Shown: positions 44,330 to 53,255 of the stretch, piece by piece
Layout: each line of letters starts with the position of its first letter
Position numbering within the stretch: position 1 is the first letter of the stretch
DNA from: Burkholderia cenocepacia
GTDB taxonomy: Bacteria; Pseudomonadota; Gammaproteobacteria; Burkholderiales; Burkholderiaceae
DNA: 64,000 nt
NCBI RefSeq assembly: GCF_900446215.1
Contig: NZ_UAQZ01000014.1
Span: forward strand, 577,781 to 641,780
Reading direction: 5' to 3'
The notes under the pieces: model-generated
The model's database searches: none
What the model was told of the DNA's origin: nothing
The model's input: only the letters and a program-made list of their open reading frames with translations
Position numbers and translations under genes: made by a program

Positions 44330-44975
44330 ATGGTTGATGTTCCGCCTCTTGTTCAGACTTAGCTGAGTAGCCTGCTAGCGAATCTCAGCTATACGAAGAG
44401 CAAGAGACGTTCTTTTTTAGTGTTGATCAGTCGATTACTTCTCGTTATTCCATCCGTTTCGTGCAGACGAGAGAGTGTCTTGTTACTCACGTCGCTTAGT
44501 CTATGGACAGCTCATGCTTGTGAGATGGATGCACCTTGTCTTTCGCATTGGAGCCGACGTAGATCTTTGACATGAATATCGCCATCTAATCATGATGAAT
44601 CATTCAATTATTTTGATATTCCATAGGAAGCAAAAACCAAGCATCATCCAATCACACGAGAAACACGGCAATTTGATCACCCAAACCCGAGAGAACCACG
44701 GTTATTCACGATACTCCTCATATACATACTTACGCACGCAATAAAAAAGCATATGGAACATGGATATAGCGTGGTGCAGACGCCAATAGTCGAGAACAAA
44801 ACCGCTCGCCAGGACTGCGCGCACGGCGATCTGATTAGGATTGCTTTTCCGTGCTGAGCGTGCTAGTAAGGCATCGATGCTCGGTGTGTTTCGCTGTCGT
44901 CCAAATTGGTAACGGTGGAAATTGACCGCGACTTCTGCGACTGTCGCGGAAGTCGCAACGGATTTGACGACCCAG
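44330..44975. other. AT-rich intergenic region
   Basis: No coding frame with support. It should contain the Gp2 promoter. Lower GC than the chromosome, in keeping with acquired DNA. Confidence 0.45.
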
Positions 44976-45002
44976 CAAAAAAACGCCACCCGAAGGTGGC
45001 GT
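44976..45002 (-). terminator. Intrinsic terminator of the YfjI gene
   Basis: On the minus strand ACGCCACC-TTCG-GGTGGCGT followed by a T run: an 8-bp stem with a UUCG tetraloop. It begins 5 bp after the YfjI stop. Confidence 0.93.
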
Positions 45003-45006
45003 GTAA

Positions 45007-46464
45007 TCAATAATAGTTCAACGAACCGAAGCGATATGCAATAAAGCCGATCATGACCTTATTAGTACCCTGATCCTTGAACACACTGATCGATCCTTGA
45101 GCCGTCAGAGCTTCAATCACTGGCTCTAGCGCGGCCTTAGACCGAAGATGGTTCGGACCATTTCGCAGCACGTGATTCTTGGCTACGCATTGCAATCCCG
45201 CTTTCCAGTAGTTGAGGAACAGGAACCGCTCTAACTCAGTCATGCTCTGCTGCATCGAGAATGCACTGAACTGCGGTGAGAACAATCGCTTGTACTCGTG
45301 CAAGTGCCAGTTCACGATCGCGACCGCATAGTTCAGCGTCGCTTTCGTAATCTTTCCCTGCTGCTTCGTGAAGTAATGAAGGATCGCAGCGACACGAGCA
45401 AGCATCTCATTCGCCTTGGATGCAAAGTCATGGACGTCGCTCAGGTACTTCCAAGGTTGGATTTGCTCCTCTAGGTTATTGAACAATCTCACCCATTCCG
45501 CTGCTGCCTCGGGGCTGAACTCAAGTATCTCGCGCTTCACTACACCTGACTTCCTTTGTGTAGCATAGCTATCCAGCAACTCCTTCAAACGAGTATGGAA
45601 CGCGGGAAGCTCGCGCCATTCTTCATCGATGTAGTTGATGAATCGAAAACCTTGAGTAGATTGCGGTGCACCTACCAGGTATCGCGCCCAAAAGCCTGAA
45701 CCGCGTGCAACGGCACCACGATCTTGCTGATATACATCGAGTACGGCATCTTGCACCATGAGGTTAACCGTGATGCGAGGCTGCCTGGCGATGATGCTAC
45801 CGGTGCTAAGCCGATCGAACACCAGCAGCTTTGCACCATCCCAACCTTTGTTACGCAATCCTGGTCGGCTCATCAGGCCACCCTTGAGCACAACTTCACC
45901 TTCGTCTGTCGTGATGGCAATAGATCTGCCTTCACCCTCCAGACTCTTCATCAATGCTGGTTCAGTTGCAACCTGATGAATGAATCGGTGCGCTTGAGGT
46001 GGTGCCGGCTCGCTCTTGATATGCTCATCCAGCCGCTGACGTAGGACTTCGGTATCCTCCCCTTGCCGGATTGCCTTGGCGATCATGCTCCTGATTGTTG
46101 ATTCGACGGTCTTCCAGTAGCGATGATCCGCCTTGTACTGGATCAGGTCTTGCTGATGTTGACCAATGCTTGCCTCGTCGTGCGCATAGATCGGCTCCCC
46201 AACGATCTTGTCAGTGGCAGTTTTCCGCTCCCCAGACTCAGCTTTGATCAGTATGTTTAGCGACACCGGAACGACTGCACCGAATGGAAGCTTGACATCG
46301 ACTAGCCCTTGGCATGCAATCGACATTGTCGCAAGAAAAGATGTGGCGATGAGTGCATCCGGCGCCTTGATCTTTTCCATCACTTCGTATATCGCCTTCG
46401 CAATCTCTGACGGAAACACATAGATCGGATATGCAGGCGGATTATAAATTGCAATGGCATTCAT
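45007..46464 (-). CDS. YfjI-type protein (DUF3987)
   Basis: A 485-residue protein. Residues 30-90 hold a P-loop-like segment (NILIKAESGERKTATDKIVG), matching the DUF3987 core found in satellite and prophage replication modules, and GSGFWARYLVGAPQSTQGFR is a family signature. C-terminal helices end in a winged-helix-like part (AALEPVIEALTAQGSISVF). The Walker-type Lys is in GERKTATDK. It is thought to act as a helicase- or primase-like factor in element replication. It belongs to a leftward operon with AlpA and the 108-residue protein. Confidence 0.82.
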   Translation of the reverse strand: MNAIAIYNPPAYPIYVFPSEIAKAIYEVMEKIKAPDALIATSFLATMSIACQGLVDVKLPFGAVVPVSLNILIKAESGERKTATDKIVGEPIYAHDEASIGQHQQDLIQYKADHRYWKTVESTIRSMIAKAIRQGEDTEVLRQRLDEHIKSEPAPPQAHRFIHQVATEPALMKSLEGEGRSIAITTDEGEVVLKGGLMSRPGLRNKGWDGAKLLVFDRLSTGSIIARQPRITVNLMVQDAVLDVYQQDRGAVARGSGFWARYLVGAPQSTQGFRFINYIDEEWRELPAFHTRLKELLDSYATQRKSGVVKREILEFSPEAAAEWVRLFNNLEEQIQPWKYLSDVHDFASKANEMLARVAAILHYFTKQQGKITKATLNYAVAIVNWHLHEYKRLFSPQFSAFSMQQSMTELERFLFLNYWKAGLQCVAKNHVLRNGPNHLRSKAALEPVIEALTAQGSISVFKDQGTNKVMIGFIAYRFGSLNYY

Positions 46465-46509
46465 CGTGAAATCTCAAAATAGTGGGGCGCCGAAGCGCCC
46501 CTAAATTAG

Positions 46510-46836
46510 TCAACCGTGTTCTGCGTGTGCTCTCACAAGCTCGTCCCATTTCTTCCTGAACGTGACCGGTGAGTATTTCGCTCCTAGCTTTTCGTAATGC
46601 TGGCGTATCTTGGACAAGCTCACGCCCGCATTGAATCGCTCCAGGGCTTTCAAGAAATGCTCTTTTAGAATCGCTTCTTTTTTAGTCTTATTTCCTGAGC
46701 TGAGTTCGTCCCAGCCACCATCAACCTCGATGGATTGGCTTTCCGAGCCCTCCTTCCCTGAAGCCGCATTCACTTGCCGAGTGAGCTGCTCTCGTTCAGT
46801 GAATGCATCTGCTATTGATTTCCTATCGTCGCTCAT
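46510..46836 (-). CDS. Unrecognised 108-residue basic protein in satellite operon
   Basis: ATG 46836 lies three bases after the AlpA stop, so coupled. The C-terminal half (FLKALERFNAGVSLSKIRQHYEKLG, then TFRKKWDELVRAH) looks like a helix-turn-helix; the N-terminal half is acidic and Ser-rich. Possibly a DNA-binding or replication-control protein. No family name can be given. Confidence 0.7.
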   Translation of the reverse strand: MSDDRKSIADAFTEREQLTRQVNAASGKEGSESQSIEVDGGWDELSSGNKTKKEAILKEHFLKALERFNAGVSLSKIRQHYEKLGAKYSPVTFRKKWDELVRAHAEHG

Positions 46837-46839
46837 CTC

Positions 46840-47043
46840 TTATTCCCGATCTGGATTGGATTTCTTCTTGAGATAATTGGCCGTCGCTTCACCCAAGATG
46901 CGGGTTGCGCTACCAATCTTGAACGGCTTCGGAAGATCGCTTCCTTCGCGTTTCCACTCTTCGTAGATCCACGACTTGGATTTGGCGATGATTGAGCAAA
47001 ATTGCTTGACACTCAGAACCGGTGGAATTTCATCCAACGTCAT
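46840..47043 (-). CDS. AlpA-family excisionase/regulator
   Basis: A 67-residue MerR-like HTH protein, with VLSVKQFCSIIAKSKSWIYEEWKREGSDLPKPFKIGSATR. AlpA proteins control P4-type integrase and excision genes. An AAAGGTG ribosome site precedes the start. First gene of the leftward replication operon. Confidence 0.9.
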   Translation of the reverse strand: MTLDEIPPVLSVKQFCSIIAKSKSWIYEEWKREGSDLPKPFKIGSATRILGEATANYLKKKSNPDRE

Positions 47044-47269
47044 AAAACACCTTTCGTTTACATGGACGACAGCAGATCGCGCTAGAGCGCGTCAGTAGTG
47101 CTGCGTCGATTATTAAAGAGCGACGGTGTGGCCCAGCTACCATCCGTGAACCCCACCTGACCTGCCTGCATCGACCTGTGCTGTTCTGCACTGCACTGAA
47201 TCGATGAGGCGATGGTAGAGACGCAGCTTCTCCAGGTCTGCACAGCCACTAAAATAAAAATTTGGGCAC

Positions 47270-47293
47270 AAAAAAGCCCCTCATCGAGGGGCT
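47270..47293 (-). terminator. Intrinsic terminator after the 285-residue gene
   Basis: Minus strand: AGCCCCTC-GAT-GAGGGGCT followed by T5-6, 8-bp stem. It lies 24 bp after the upstream gene's stop and insulates it from AlpA. Confidence 0.92.
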
Positions 47294-47316
47294 TGGGGAA
47301 GATACGGAATGAGGCG

Positions 47317-48174
47317 TCAAGCCTTGCTCTGCCTAGGCTTGACGCAGTGCGGGAACCTTTCCGGCTCGTCGTCAAGCCATTGCTTGATGGTACGAGGGAG
47401 ATTCTCCAGCTTCAAATGACACGATTCGACGTCATGAGAATGATTATCATTTAAATACGAGGCAACGGTGTCAATTGCAATCTGGGTCGACCCCCACCCT
47501 TCTTCCGGCGCCAGCGATTTCAGCAATTCAGCGACCTTTTCCTTCACCGGCTCTCGAAGAAGCCCCGTCGCGGTACCGCCAGTCCCTGCACGCTCCGTGA
47601 AGCGGCGGGTCGGGTCGACAATCAGCATCTCGTCACGTGACCAATAGACGCCCCGCTCCACACTCCGCGACGCCTGGTCCAAGTCACCCCTCGTCAATGC
47701 ATCCGTCCCCTCGAGGACATAGGCCATCGCCATGACGGGCGCAAAAAAATGTGCGCCATATCCATAGCTAGCGATTGCTCTCACTGGAATTTCACTGCGA
47801 AATTCCAAATCTTCGGTCGAGCGTCCTGATTTCATCGCCTCTTTAAGTGCACCCAACCATTCCCGCCACTTCTCATCGAGTGAATGTGCTGAAATGTATT
47901 TATTGATGGATGCCTCAATAGCTCCCAGCTTTTCCTTCAACTCGGCAGGCGATTCAAGAGGACCGATACGCTTGCTCGGCGGTGGCTCTAGGTTCCAGCC
48001 TCCGTTTTCAGCTCGTGTACCTTCCATCGTCATCACGACGGGCTCTTCCCCCTTCTCTCGATACATCGTCACTGTCAACCTGAATCGGACAGCATCTGTA
48101 TTTTTGAGAAGATCCCAAAGCACCTTGAGCTTCTTCTCGGCCTCCAACAAAAAAGCCGGCTTCTTGATTTTCAC
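47317..48174 (-). CDS. Unrecognised 285-residue cargo protein
   Basis: Starts at GTG 48174 and reads KIKKPAFLLEAEKKLKVLWD; the sequence is soluble and mixed alpha/beta, with VRFRLTVTMYREKGEEPVVMTM as a beta-rich part and VASYLNDNHSHDVESCHLKLENL near the end. No membrane helix or known motif. It is between the integrase and AlpA with its own terminator, the usual cargo slot of P4-like elements, so a defence or fitness role is possible. Confidence 0.7.
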   Translation of the reverse strand: MKIKKPAFLLEAEKKLKVLWDLLKNTDAVRFRLTVTMYREKGEEPVVMTMEGTRAENGGWNLEPPPSKRIGPLESPAELKEKLGAIEASINKYISAHSLDEKWREWLGALKEAMKSGRSTEDLEFRSEIPVRAIASYGYGAHFFAPVMAMAYVLEGTDALTRGDLDQASRSVERGVYWSRDEMLIVDPTRRFTERAGTGGTATGLLREPVKEKVAELLKSLAPEEGWGSTQIAIDTVASYLNDNHSHDVESCHLKLENLPRTIKQWLDDEPERFPHCVKPRQSKA

Positions 48175-48240
48175 GTCAATCCCATGTCGTTAGTTCGATG
48201 CCCCTCGGTGCCCTCCCAGCTACAGTCGCATAGCAGCTAG

Positions 48241-49443
48241 TCAGTTGGTGTGCGCGCCAATATCTGCCTTGAGTTTTTCGAGGTAGTCGGCCCACTTCTG
48301 CATCATCGCTCGCCGTTCCTTGATGAATTTCGTCCGGTTGTACGCTTTGCCGAGATTGTCGGGAACCGCGTGGGCGAGCTGATGCTCGATTACCTCCGGC
48401 TTTTGCTCCAGTTCTTCATGAAGAATCGTGCGCGCCATCGCTCGGAAGCCGTGCCCCGTGATTTCGGTACGTGTGTCATAACCCAGTCGACGAAGGGCCG
48501 CATTGACAGCTGCATCGCTCATTGGACGCAGGGCTGAGCGAGCCCCTGGAAACACGTATCGTCCACTACCCGTCAGCGCATGAAGTTCTCGCAAAATCTG
48601 AATAGCCTGTTGGGCAAGCGGCACTAGATGCTCCGTCTTGGTCTTTGTCACGAGATAACGCCACTCGCCCTTATCCAAGTCAAATTGCGCCCATTCAGCC
48701 TTGCGGAGTTCGCCCGGTCGAGTGAAGAGCATGGGCGCCAGCTTAAGTGCACATAAGACCGGAAACGTGCCAGAGAAGCCATCAAACGCTCGCAACATGG
48801 CACCGACCTTCTCGGGATCGGTAATCGAAGCAAAGTGAGTGGTTTGAGCCGGCGGGATTGCGTCTGTCAGGTCGCGCGCCGCGTCGACCTTGCAGTACCC
48901 TTCCTTAATTCCATAGCGGAACACTCGGCTGATCTCGCTACGCACCTTGTGAGCGGTAAACCGGGCACCTCGGCTGTCGATGCGCTTGAGAACAGTCAGA
49001 ACTTCAGGCGCATCGATTTCTGCTATCGGACGCTTGCCCAACCAAGGGAATACATCCTTGACGAATCGCGCCTTGGTTTTTCCCCACGAACCCGATGTGA
49101 CGTAGGGCTTGCGCTCCTCCATCCAGCCCAGCGCAACTGCTTCGAACGAATTGGTTGCGGCAAGAAGCGCAGCTCGCTTTTCGGCCTTCTTCGCCTCACC
49201 GGGATCGACCCCTCCGGCAAGTGTCTTTCTCGCCTCATCTCGCTTCTCTCGCGCGGCGGCAAGCGGAACATCGGGGTAGACACCCAGGGCCAGACGCTTC
49301 TCCTTACCAGCAAAGCGATATTTGAATCGCCAGTATTTGCCCCCTGATGGAGACACTTCGAGATACATGCCGCCGCCATCGGCGAGGCGGTACGGCTTTT
49401 CGCGGGGAGAGGCCTTTCGGATAGTGACGTCAGTCAGCGGCAT
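48241..49443 (-). CDS. P4-type tyrosine integrase
   Basis: From ATG 49443 it has 400 residues. N-terminal DUF4102 arm-binding domain: MPLTDVTIRKASPREKPYRL, then GKEKRLALGVYPDVPLAAAREKRDEA. Catalytic residues: Arg in LFTRPGELRKAEW, His-x-x-Arg in TGHGFRAMARTIL, second His in EHQLAHAV, and Tyr in GKAYNRTKF. It faces away from the tRNA-Leu gene 190 bp away, the normal layout of an element integrated in a tRNA 3' end. AAGGTG precedes the start. Confidence 0.95.
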   Translation of the reverse strand: MPLTDVTIRKASPREKPYRLADGGGMYLEVSPSGGKYWRFKYRFAGKEKRLALGVYPDVPLAAAREKRDEARKTLAGGVDPGEAKKAEKRAALLAATNSFEAVALGWMEERKPYVTSGSWGKTKARFVKDVFPWLGKRPIAEIDAPEVLTVLKRIDSRGARFTAHKVRSEISRVFRYGIKEGYCKVDAARDLTDAIPPAQTTHFASITDPEKVGAMLRAFDGFSGTFPVLCALKLAPMLFTRPGELRKAEWAQFDLDKGEWRYLVTKTKTEHLVPLAQQAIQILRELHALTGSGRYVFPGARSALRPMSDAAVNAALRRLGYDTRTEITGHGFRAMARTILHEELEQKPEVIEHQLAHAVPDNLGKAYNRTKFIKERRAMMQKWADYLEKLKADIGAHTN

Positions 49444-49566
49444 AGTGCACCTTACAGCCCCAAGGGGGCACTTTTTGTCAGGGGCATCAACCATCGACAA
49501 AGATTCCCCCGGAAGTGCCCCCGCATGCCCCCGGATTCACACGGGCTAGACTGGACAAATCAGGAA

Positions 49567-49602
49567 TAAAAAAACCCGTGAAGCCTTATCCTATCACGGG
49601 TT
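49567..49602 (-). terminator. Intrinsic terminator downstream of tRNA-Leu
   Basis: Minus strand: AACCCGTGA-N12-TCACGGGTT followed by T5. It ends transcripts leaving tRNA-Leu before the integrase. If the tRNA 3' end is the attachment core, this terminator belongs to the element. Confidence 0.85.
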
Positions 49603-49636
49603 TCTGGATTTCCAAGGATGGCCTTGGAAGGGTATT

Positions 49637-49970
49637 TGGTGCCGGGGACCGGACTCGAACCGGCAAGCCAGTTAAGGCGGCGGATTTTCGTCACACTGCT
49701 TCTTTCAAAGCCGGCGTCGCGTGCGCGAACCGTTCGTGCGCTGGACTATGCCTTCACCGTCGCGCGCGGGCGTGACCGCTGCCCGTGCGCCTTAGGCGCC
49801 CCCCGTCTAGTCTCTACACCTTCCTCGCGGATGCCGCGAGGCTTGGCTCGGCGTTGCCTCGATGCGCACATCAGGGGTTTCGCCGAATTTGAAGGGTTCT
49901 GCACCGACCGTTTCCGACCGGGCACTCAATCGTTTAAGTCCGCTATGTTTACCAATTTCATCACCCCGGC
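49637..49970 (-). tRNA. tRNA-Leu(UAA), interrupted by an intron, CCA encoded
   Basis: Exon 1 (49970-49936, 35 nt) has acceptor GCCGGGG, D-arm around ATTGGTAAAC and anticodon stem GCGGA with loop CTT. Exon 2 (49688-49637, 52 nt) has AAAA, stem TCCGC, a long variable arm, T-arm GCCGG-TTCGAGT-CCGGT and acceptor CCCCGGC-A-CCA. Joined, the anticodon loop is CTTAAAA with anticodon UAA, and all stems pair. The 87-nt mature form with a long variable arm is right for tRNA-Leu. The intron lies between U34 and A35. The 3' end probably serves as attachment site of the element to its left. Confidence 0.93.
49689..49935 (-). ncRNA. Group I intron (IC3-like) in tRNA-Leu(UAA)
   Basis: A 247-nt intron. The upstream exon ends in U and the intron ends in G, as group I splicing requires. 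Core elements in order: P-like AATTCGGCGAAACCCC, Q GCAACGCCGAGCCAAGCC, R GAAGGTGTAGAGACTAGACGG split as GAAGGTGTAG and AGACTAGACGG, and S AAGGCATAGTCCA. These closely match the tRNA-Leu introns of cyanobacteria and plastids. No homing endonuclease frame. It should self-splice. Confidence 0.92.
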
Positions 49971-49985
49971 AAGAGGGCGGACGCG

Positions 49986-49991
49986 ATTCTA
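49986..49991 (-). promoter_or_regulatory. -10 box of tRNA-Leu
   Basis: TAGAAT on the minus strand about 16 bp upstream of the mature 5' end. The -35 is not clear. Confidence 0.5.
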
Positions 49992-50224
49992 CCATTGCTT
50001 GCGCATGCGTTCCCTCATTCCGCCGCGCCGCATCGCGACACCGCTCATCGTCGCATTGCGTCTACCCGCGCATTCGACACCGATACGACACGGCCGACGA
50101 TTTCGTCCCGCGCCGCAACATCCCCCGATACAATCGACCGCGCGTCGTCCGACGGCCCCAACCGTCTGACGTTTGTGTCGTGCTTGTCGCGAAACAAGCG
50201 TCGCGTGCGTCATCGCGAAGTCAC

Positions 50225-50259
50225 AAACGTTTTCGATAATTCCCCGGCCGAAAACGTTT
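50225..50259 (+). promoter_or_regulatory. Two AAACGTTT palindromes upstream of the LacI gene
   Basis: The 8-bp palindrome AAACGTTT occurs at 50225-50232 and 50252-50259, 27 bp apart centre to centre, ending 15 bp before the LacI start. LacI proteins bind such palindromes with a central CG. The placement suggests autorepression. Confidence 0.65.
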
Positions 50260-50274
50260 ACATCGCGTTATTTC

Positions 50275-51300
50275 ATGACCTCGACCATCAAGGACGTCGC
50301 TGCCCTCGCGGGCTTCTCGATCGCCACCGTCTCGCGTGCGATCAACGCGCCGCATACCGTCAGCCCCGCCACGCTGCAGACGATCCGCACCGCGATCGAT
50401 ACGCTGCAGTTCCGCCCGAGCCCGCTCGGCCGGCAACTGCGCGGCGAGCGCACGCGGCTCGTCGGCGCCGTCGTGCCGACGCTGTCGAACCCGGTGTTCG
50501 CCGACTGCCTGCAAGGCATCGACGCGCTCGCGACCGCGGCCGGTTTCAAGCTGATCCTGATGACGACCGAATACGACGCGGCGCGCGAGCGTCATGCGAT
50601 CGAGACGCTGCGCGAGCAGCGCGTCGAAGGGCTGATCCTCACCGTCGCCGATGCGGACACACACCCGCTGCTCGACATGCTCGACCGCGACGGCTCGCAC
50701 TACGTGCTGATGCACAACGACACGCAGCGCCGTCCGTCGGTGTCGGTCGACAACCGCCGCGCCGCGTACGACGGCGTGCAGCTGCTGACCGCGCGCGGCC
50801 ATCGCCGCGTGCTGATGCTGGCCGGTTCGCTCGCCGCGTCGGATCGCGCCCGCCAGCGCCATCTCGGTTATGCGCAGGCACTCGAGGAAAGCGGCGTGGC
50901 CACGTTGCCGCCCGTCGAAGTCGACTTCAACGCGCCCGAGTTGCCCGATGCGGTGCTTGCGCATCTCACCGCGCACGCCACGCGGCCGACCGCCCTGTTC
51001 TGCAGCAACGACCTGCTCGCGATGGTCGTGATGCGCGGCCTGCGCCGCGCGGGCTTCTCGATCCCCGACGACCTGTCGGTGCTCGGCTTCGACGGCATCG
51101 CGATCGGCGAGTTGCTCGCGCCGCCGCTCGCGAGCGTCGCGACGCCGAACCGCGACATCGGCCGCCACGCATGGCAGCGTCTCGTCGAATCCATCGGCGG
51201 CGCGGCGATCGAGCGCACGTCGATGATCCTGCCGCACGCGGTGCGCGACGGTGCGACGATCGCACCGCCGGCCACCGAGCTGCAACTGCGCAAGGCGTGA
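50275..51300 (+). CDS. LacI-family regulator of the ABC importer operon
   Basis: A 341-residue protein from ATG 50275. N-terminal HTH: TIKDVAALAGFSIATVSRAINAPHTVSPATLQ (two motifs: helix-turn-helix and hinge). Hinge and periplasmic-binding-like core follow (LVGAVVPTLSNPVFADCLQG; LDDLSVLGFDGIAIGELLAPPL type ending). The operator pair lies just upstream. It sits 74 bp before an ABC importer gene set, so is most likely its ligand-responsive repressor. Confidence 0.92.
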   Translation: MTSTIKDVAALAGFSIATVSRAINAPHTVSPATLQTIRTAIDTLQFRPSPLGRQLRGERTRLVGAVVPTLSNPVFADCLQGIDALATAAGFKLILMTTEYDAARERHAIETLREQRVEGLILTVADADTHPLLDMLDRDGSHYVLMHNDTQRRPSVSVDNRRAAYDGVQLLTARGHRRVLMLAGSLAASDRARQRHLGYAQALEESGVATLPPVEVDFNAPELPDAVLAHLTAHATRPTALFCSNDLLAMVVMRGLRRAGFSIPDDLSVLGFDGIAIGELLAPPLASVATPNRDIGRHAWQRLVESIGGAAIERTSMILPHAVRDGATIAPPATELQLRKA

Positions 51301-51374
51301 TCGCAGAACGCACGCGTCACGCCCGCCGATCACCCCGCTACCCCAGCGCTACCCCACTCGTCCGGAGACCCACC

Positions 51375-52403
51375 GTGTCCTTTCGCCTGACCTCGCTGCT
51401 GCGCGCGCTCGCCGCGCCGCTCGCCGTTGCCGCGCTCGTCGCCGGCGCCCCCGCGGCCCACGCCGACGAAACGGCGATCTGCTACAACTGCCCGCCCGAA
51501 TGGGCCGACTGGGCCGCGCAGATCGCGGCGATCAAGCAGAAGACCGGCATCCGCGTGCCGTTCGACAACAAGAACTCCGGCCAGTCGATCGCGCAGCTGA
51601 TCGCCGAGCAGAAAAGCCCGGTGGCCGACGTCGTCTACCTCGGCGTGTCGTCGGCGTTCCAGGCGAAGGACAAGGGCGTGATCGCGCCGTACAAGCCCGC
51701 GCACTGGAACGACATTCCCGCGAACCTGAAGGACCCGCAAGGCTACTGGTTCGCGATCCACTCGGGCACGCTCGGCTTCTTCGTGAACAAGGACGCACTG
51801 GACGGCAAGCCGGTGCCGCGCTCGTGGGCCGATCTGCTGAAGCCCGAATACAAGGGCATGGTCGGCTATCTCGATCCGTCGAGCGCGTTCGTCGGCTACG
51901 CGGGCGCGGTCGCCGTCAACCAGGCGCTCGGCGGCAGTCTCGACAACTTCAAGCCGGCGCTCGACTGGTTCCGCAAGCTGAAGGCGAACGCGCCGATCGT
52001 GCCGAAGCAGACGGCCTATGCGCGCGTGCTGTCCGGCGAGATTCCGATCCTGCTCGACTACGACTTCGACGCGTATCGCGCGAAATACAAGGACAACGCG
52101 AACGTCGAGTTCGTGATTCCGAAGGAAGGCACGATCGCGGTGCCGTACGTGATGAGCCTCGTGAAGGGTGCGCCGCACGATGCGAACGGCAAGAAGGTGC
52201 TCGATTTCGTGCTGTCCGACGAAGGCCAGAAGCTGTGGGCCAACGCGTACCTGCGTCCGGTGCGCGCACAGACGCTCGGCGCCGACGTCGCCGCGAAGTT
52301 CCTGCCGGCGAGCGAATACGCGCGGGCGAAGTCGGTCGACTTCGGCAAGATGGCGGCCGGGCAGCAGGCGTTCGGCCAGCAATACCTGCAGGTGATGCAG
52401 TAA
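51375..52403 (+). CDS. ABC transporter periplasmic binding protein
   Basis: The GTG at 51375 follows GGAGA and begins a signal peptide (SFRLTSLLRALAAPLAVAAL, then APAAHA cleavage). The 342-residue protein is of the Fe3+/polyamine/phosphonate-type binding family: DETAICYNCPPEWADWAAQI, GYWFAIHSGTLGFFVN and LLKPEYKGMVGYLDPSSAFV. Followed by two permeases, an ATPase and a phosphodiesterase, it likely binds a phosphate-containing compound such as a glycerophosphodiester. The exact ligand is inference. Confidence 0.87.
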   Translation: MSFRLTSLLRALAAPLAVAALVAGAPAAHADETAICYNCPPEWADWAAQIAAIKQKTGIRVPFDNKNSGQSIAQLIAEQKSPVADVVYLGVSSAFQAKDKGVIAPYKPAHWNDIPANLKDPQGYWFAIHSGTLGFFVNKDALDGKPVPRSWADLLKPEYKGMVGYLDPSSAFVGYAGAVAVNQALGGSLDNFKPALDWFRKLKANAPIVPKQTAYARVLSGEIPILLDYDFDAYRAKYKDNANVEFVIPKEGTIAVPYVMSLVKGAPHDANGKKVLDFVLSDEGQKLWANAYLRPVRAQTLGADVAAKFLPASEYARAKSVDFGKMAAGQQAFGQQYLQVMQ

Positions 52404-52420
52404 GCGGCCGGCCCCACGTC

Positions 52421-53245
52421 ATGCTCGACCTGACTTTTCCGCTGCGCTGGCGCGTCGCGCTCGTCGCGCCGGCGCTGGCGGTATTCGTCGCGTTCTGGCT
52501 GTTGCCGATGGCGTCGCTCGTGCAAGTGTCCGCCGACGGCGCGTTCTTCTCGCACTATGCGGCGCTGCTCGGCAATGCCCGCTACATGAAGAGCCTCGGC
52601 GAGACGGTCGCGCTGTCCGCGGGCGTCACGCTCGCGACGCTCGCGCTGTCGACGATCTCGGGCCTGCTGCTCGCGCGCCGCGAATTCGCCGGCAAGCGCG
52701 TGCTGCTCGCGCTGCTCACGTTTCCGCTCGCGTTCCCGGGTGTCGTCGTCGGCTTCATGGTGATCATGCTCGCCGGGCGCCAGGGGCTGATCGGCATGCT
52801 GTCGGCGAAGCTCACCGGCGACAAGTGGGTCTTCGCGTATTCGGTGGCGGGCCTGTTCATCGGCTACCTGTACTTCTCGATCCCGCGCGTGATCGTCACC
52901 GTGATCGCGGCCGCGTCGAAGCTCGACGCGTCGCTCGAGGAAGCCGCGCGTTCGCTCGGCGCGTCGCCGTGGCGCATCTTCGTCGACATCGTGCTGCCGG
53001 CGCTCGCGCCGGGCCTGATCGCGGCCGGCGCGATCTGCTTCGCGACCGCGATGGGCGCGTTCGGCACGGCGTTTACGCTCGCCACCGACCTGAACGTGTT
53101 GCCGATGACGATCTATACCGAATTCACGCTGAACGCGAACATCGCGACGGCGGCCGGGCTGTCGATCGTGCTCGGCATCGTCACCTGGGCCGTGCTCGCG
53201 CTCGCGCGGCGCTTCACCGGCCATACCGCCGCCGCCGCGGCCTGA
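52421..53245 (+). CDS. ABC transporter permease 1
   Basis: A 274-residue inner-membrane protein with six helices. The EAA coupling loop EEAARSLGASPWRIFVDIVLP is at ~178-198, giving contact with the ATPase. The start is ATG 52421, 17 bp after the binding-protein stop. It is the first permease half; the second follows 10 bp later. Confidence 0.9.
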   Translation: MLDLTFPLRWRVALVAPALAVFVAFWLLPMASLVQVSADGAFFSHYAALLGNARYMKSLGETVALSAGVTLATLALSTISGLLLARREFAGKRVLLALLTFPLAFPGVVVGFMVIMLAGRQGLIGMLSAKLTGDKWVFAYSVAGLFIGYLYFSIPRVIVTVIAAASKLDASLEEAARSLGASPWRIFVDIVLPALAPGLIAAGAICFATAMGAFGTAFTLATDLNVLPMTIYTEFTLNANIATAAGLSIVLGIVTWAVLALARRFTGHTAAAAA

Positions 53246-53255
53246 GGATTTCCGC

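Noticed and set aside
44702..45010. Minus-strand frame of 102 codons after the YfjI gene
   Set aside because: It begins at a TTG overlapping the YfjI stop and reads straight through the strong intrinsic terminator; no family features.
49618..50169. Open frames across the tRNA-Leu region
   Set aside because: They run through tRNA exons and the group I intron, so they are not coding.
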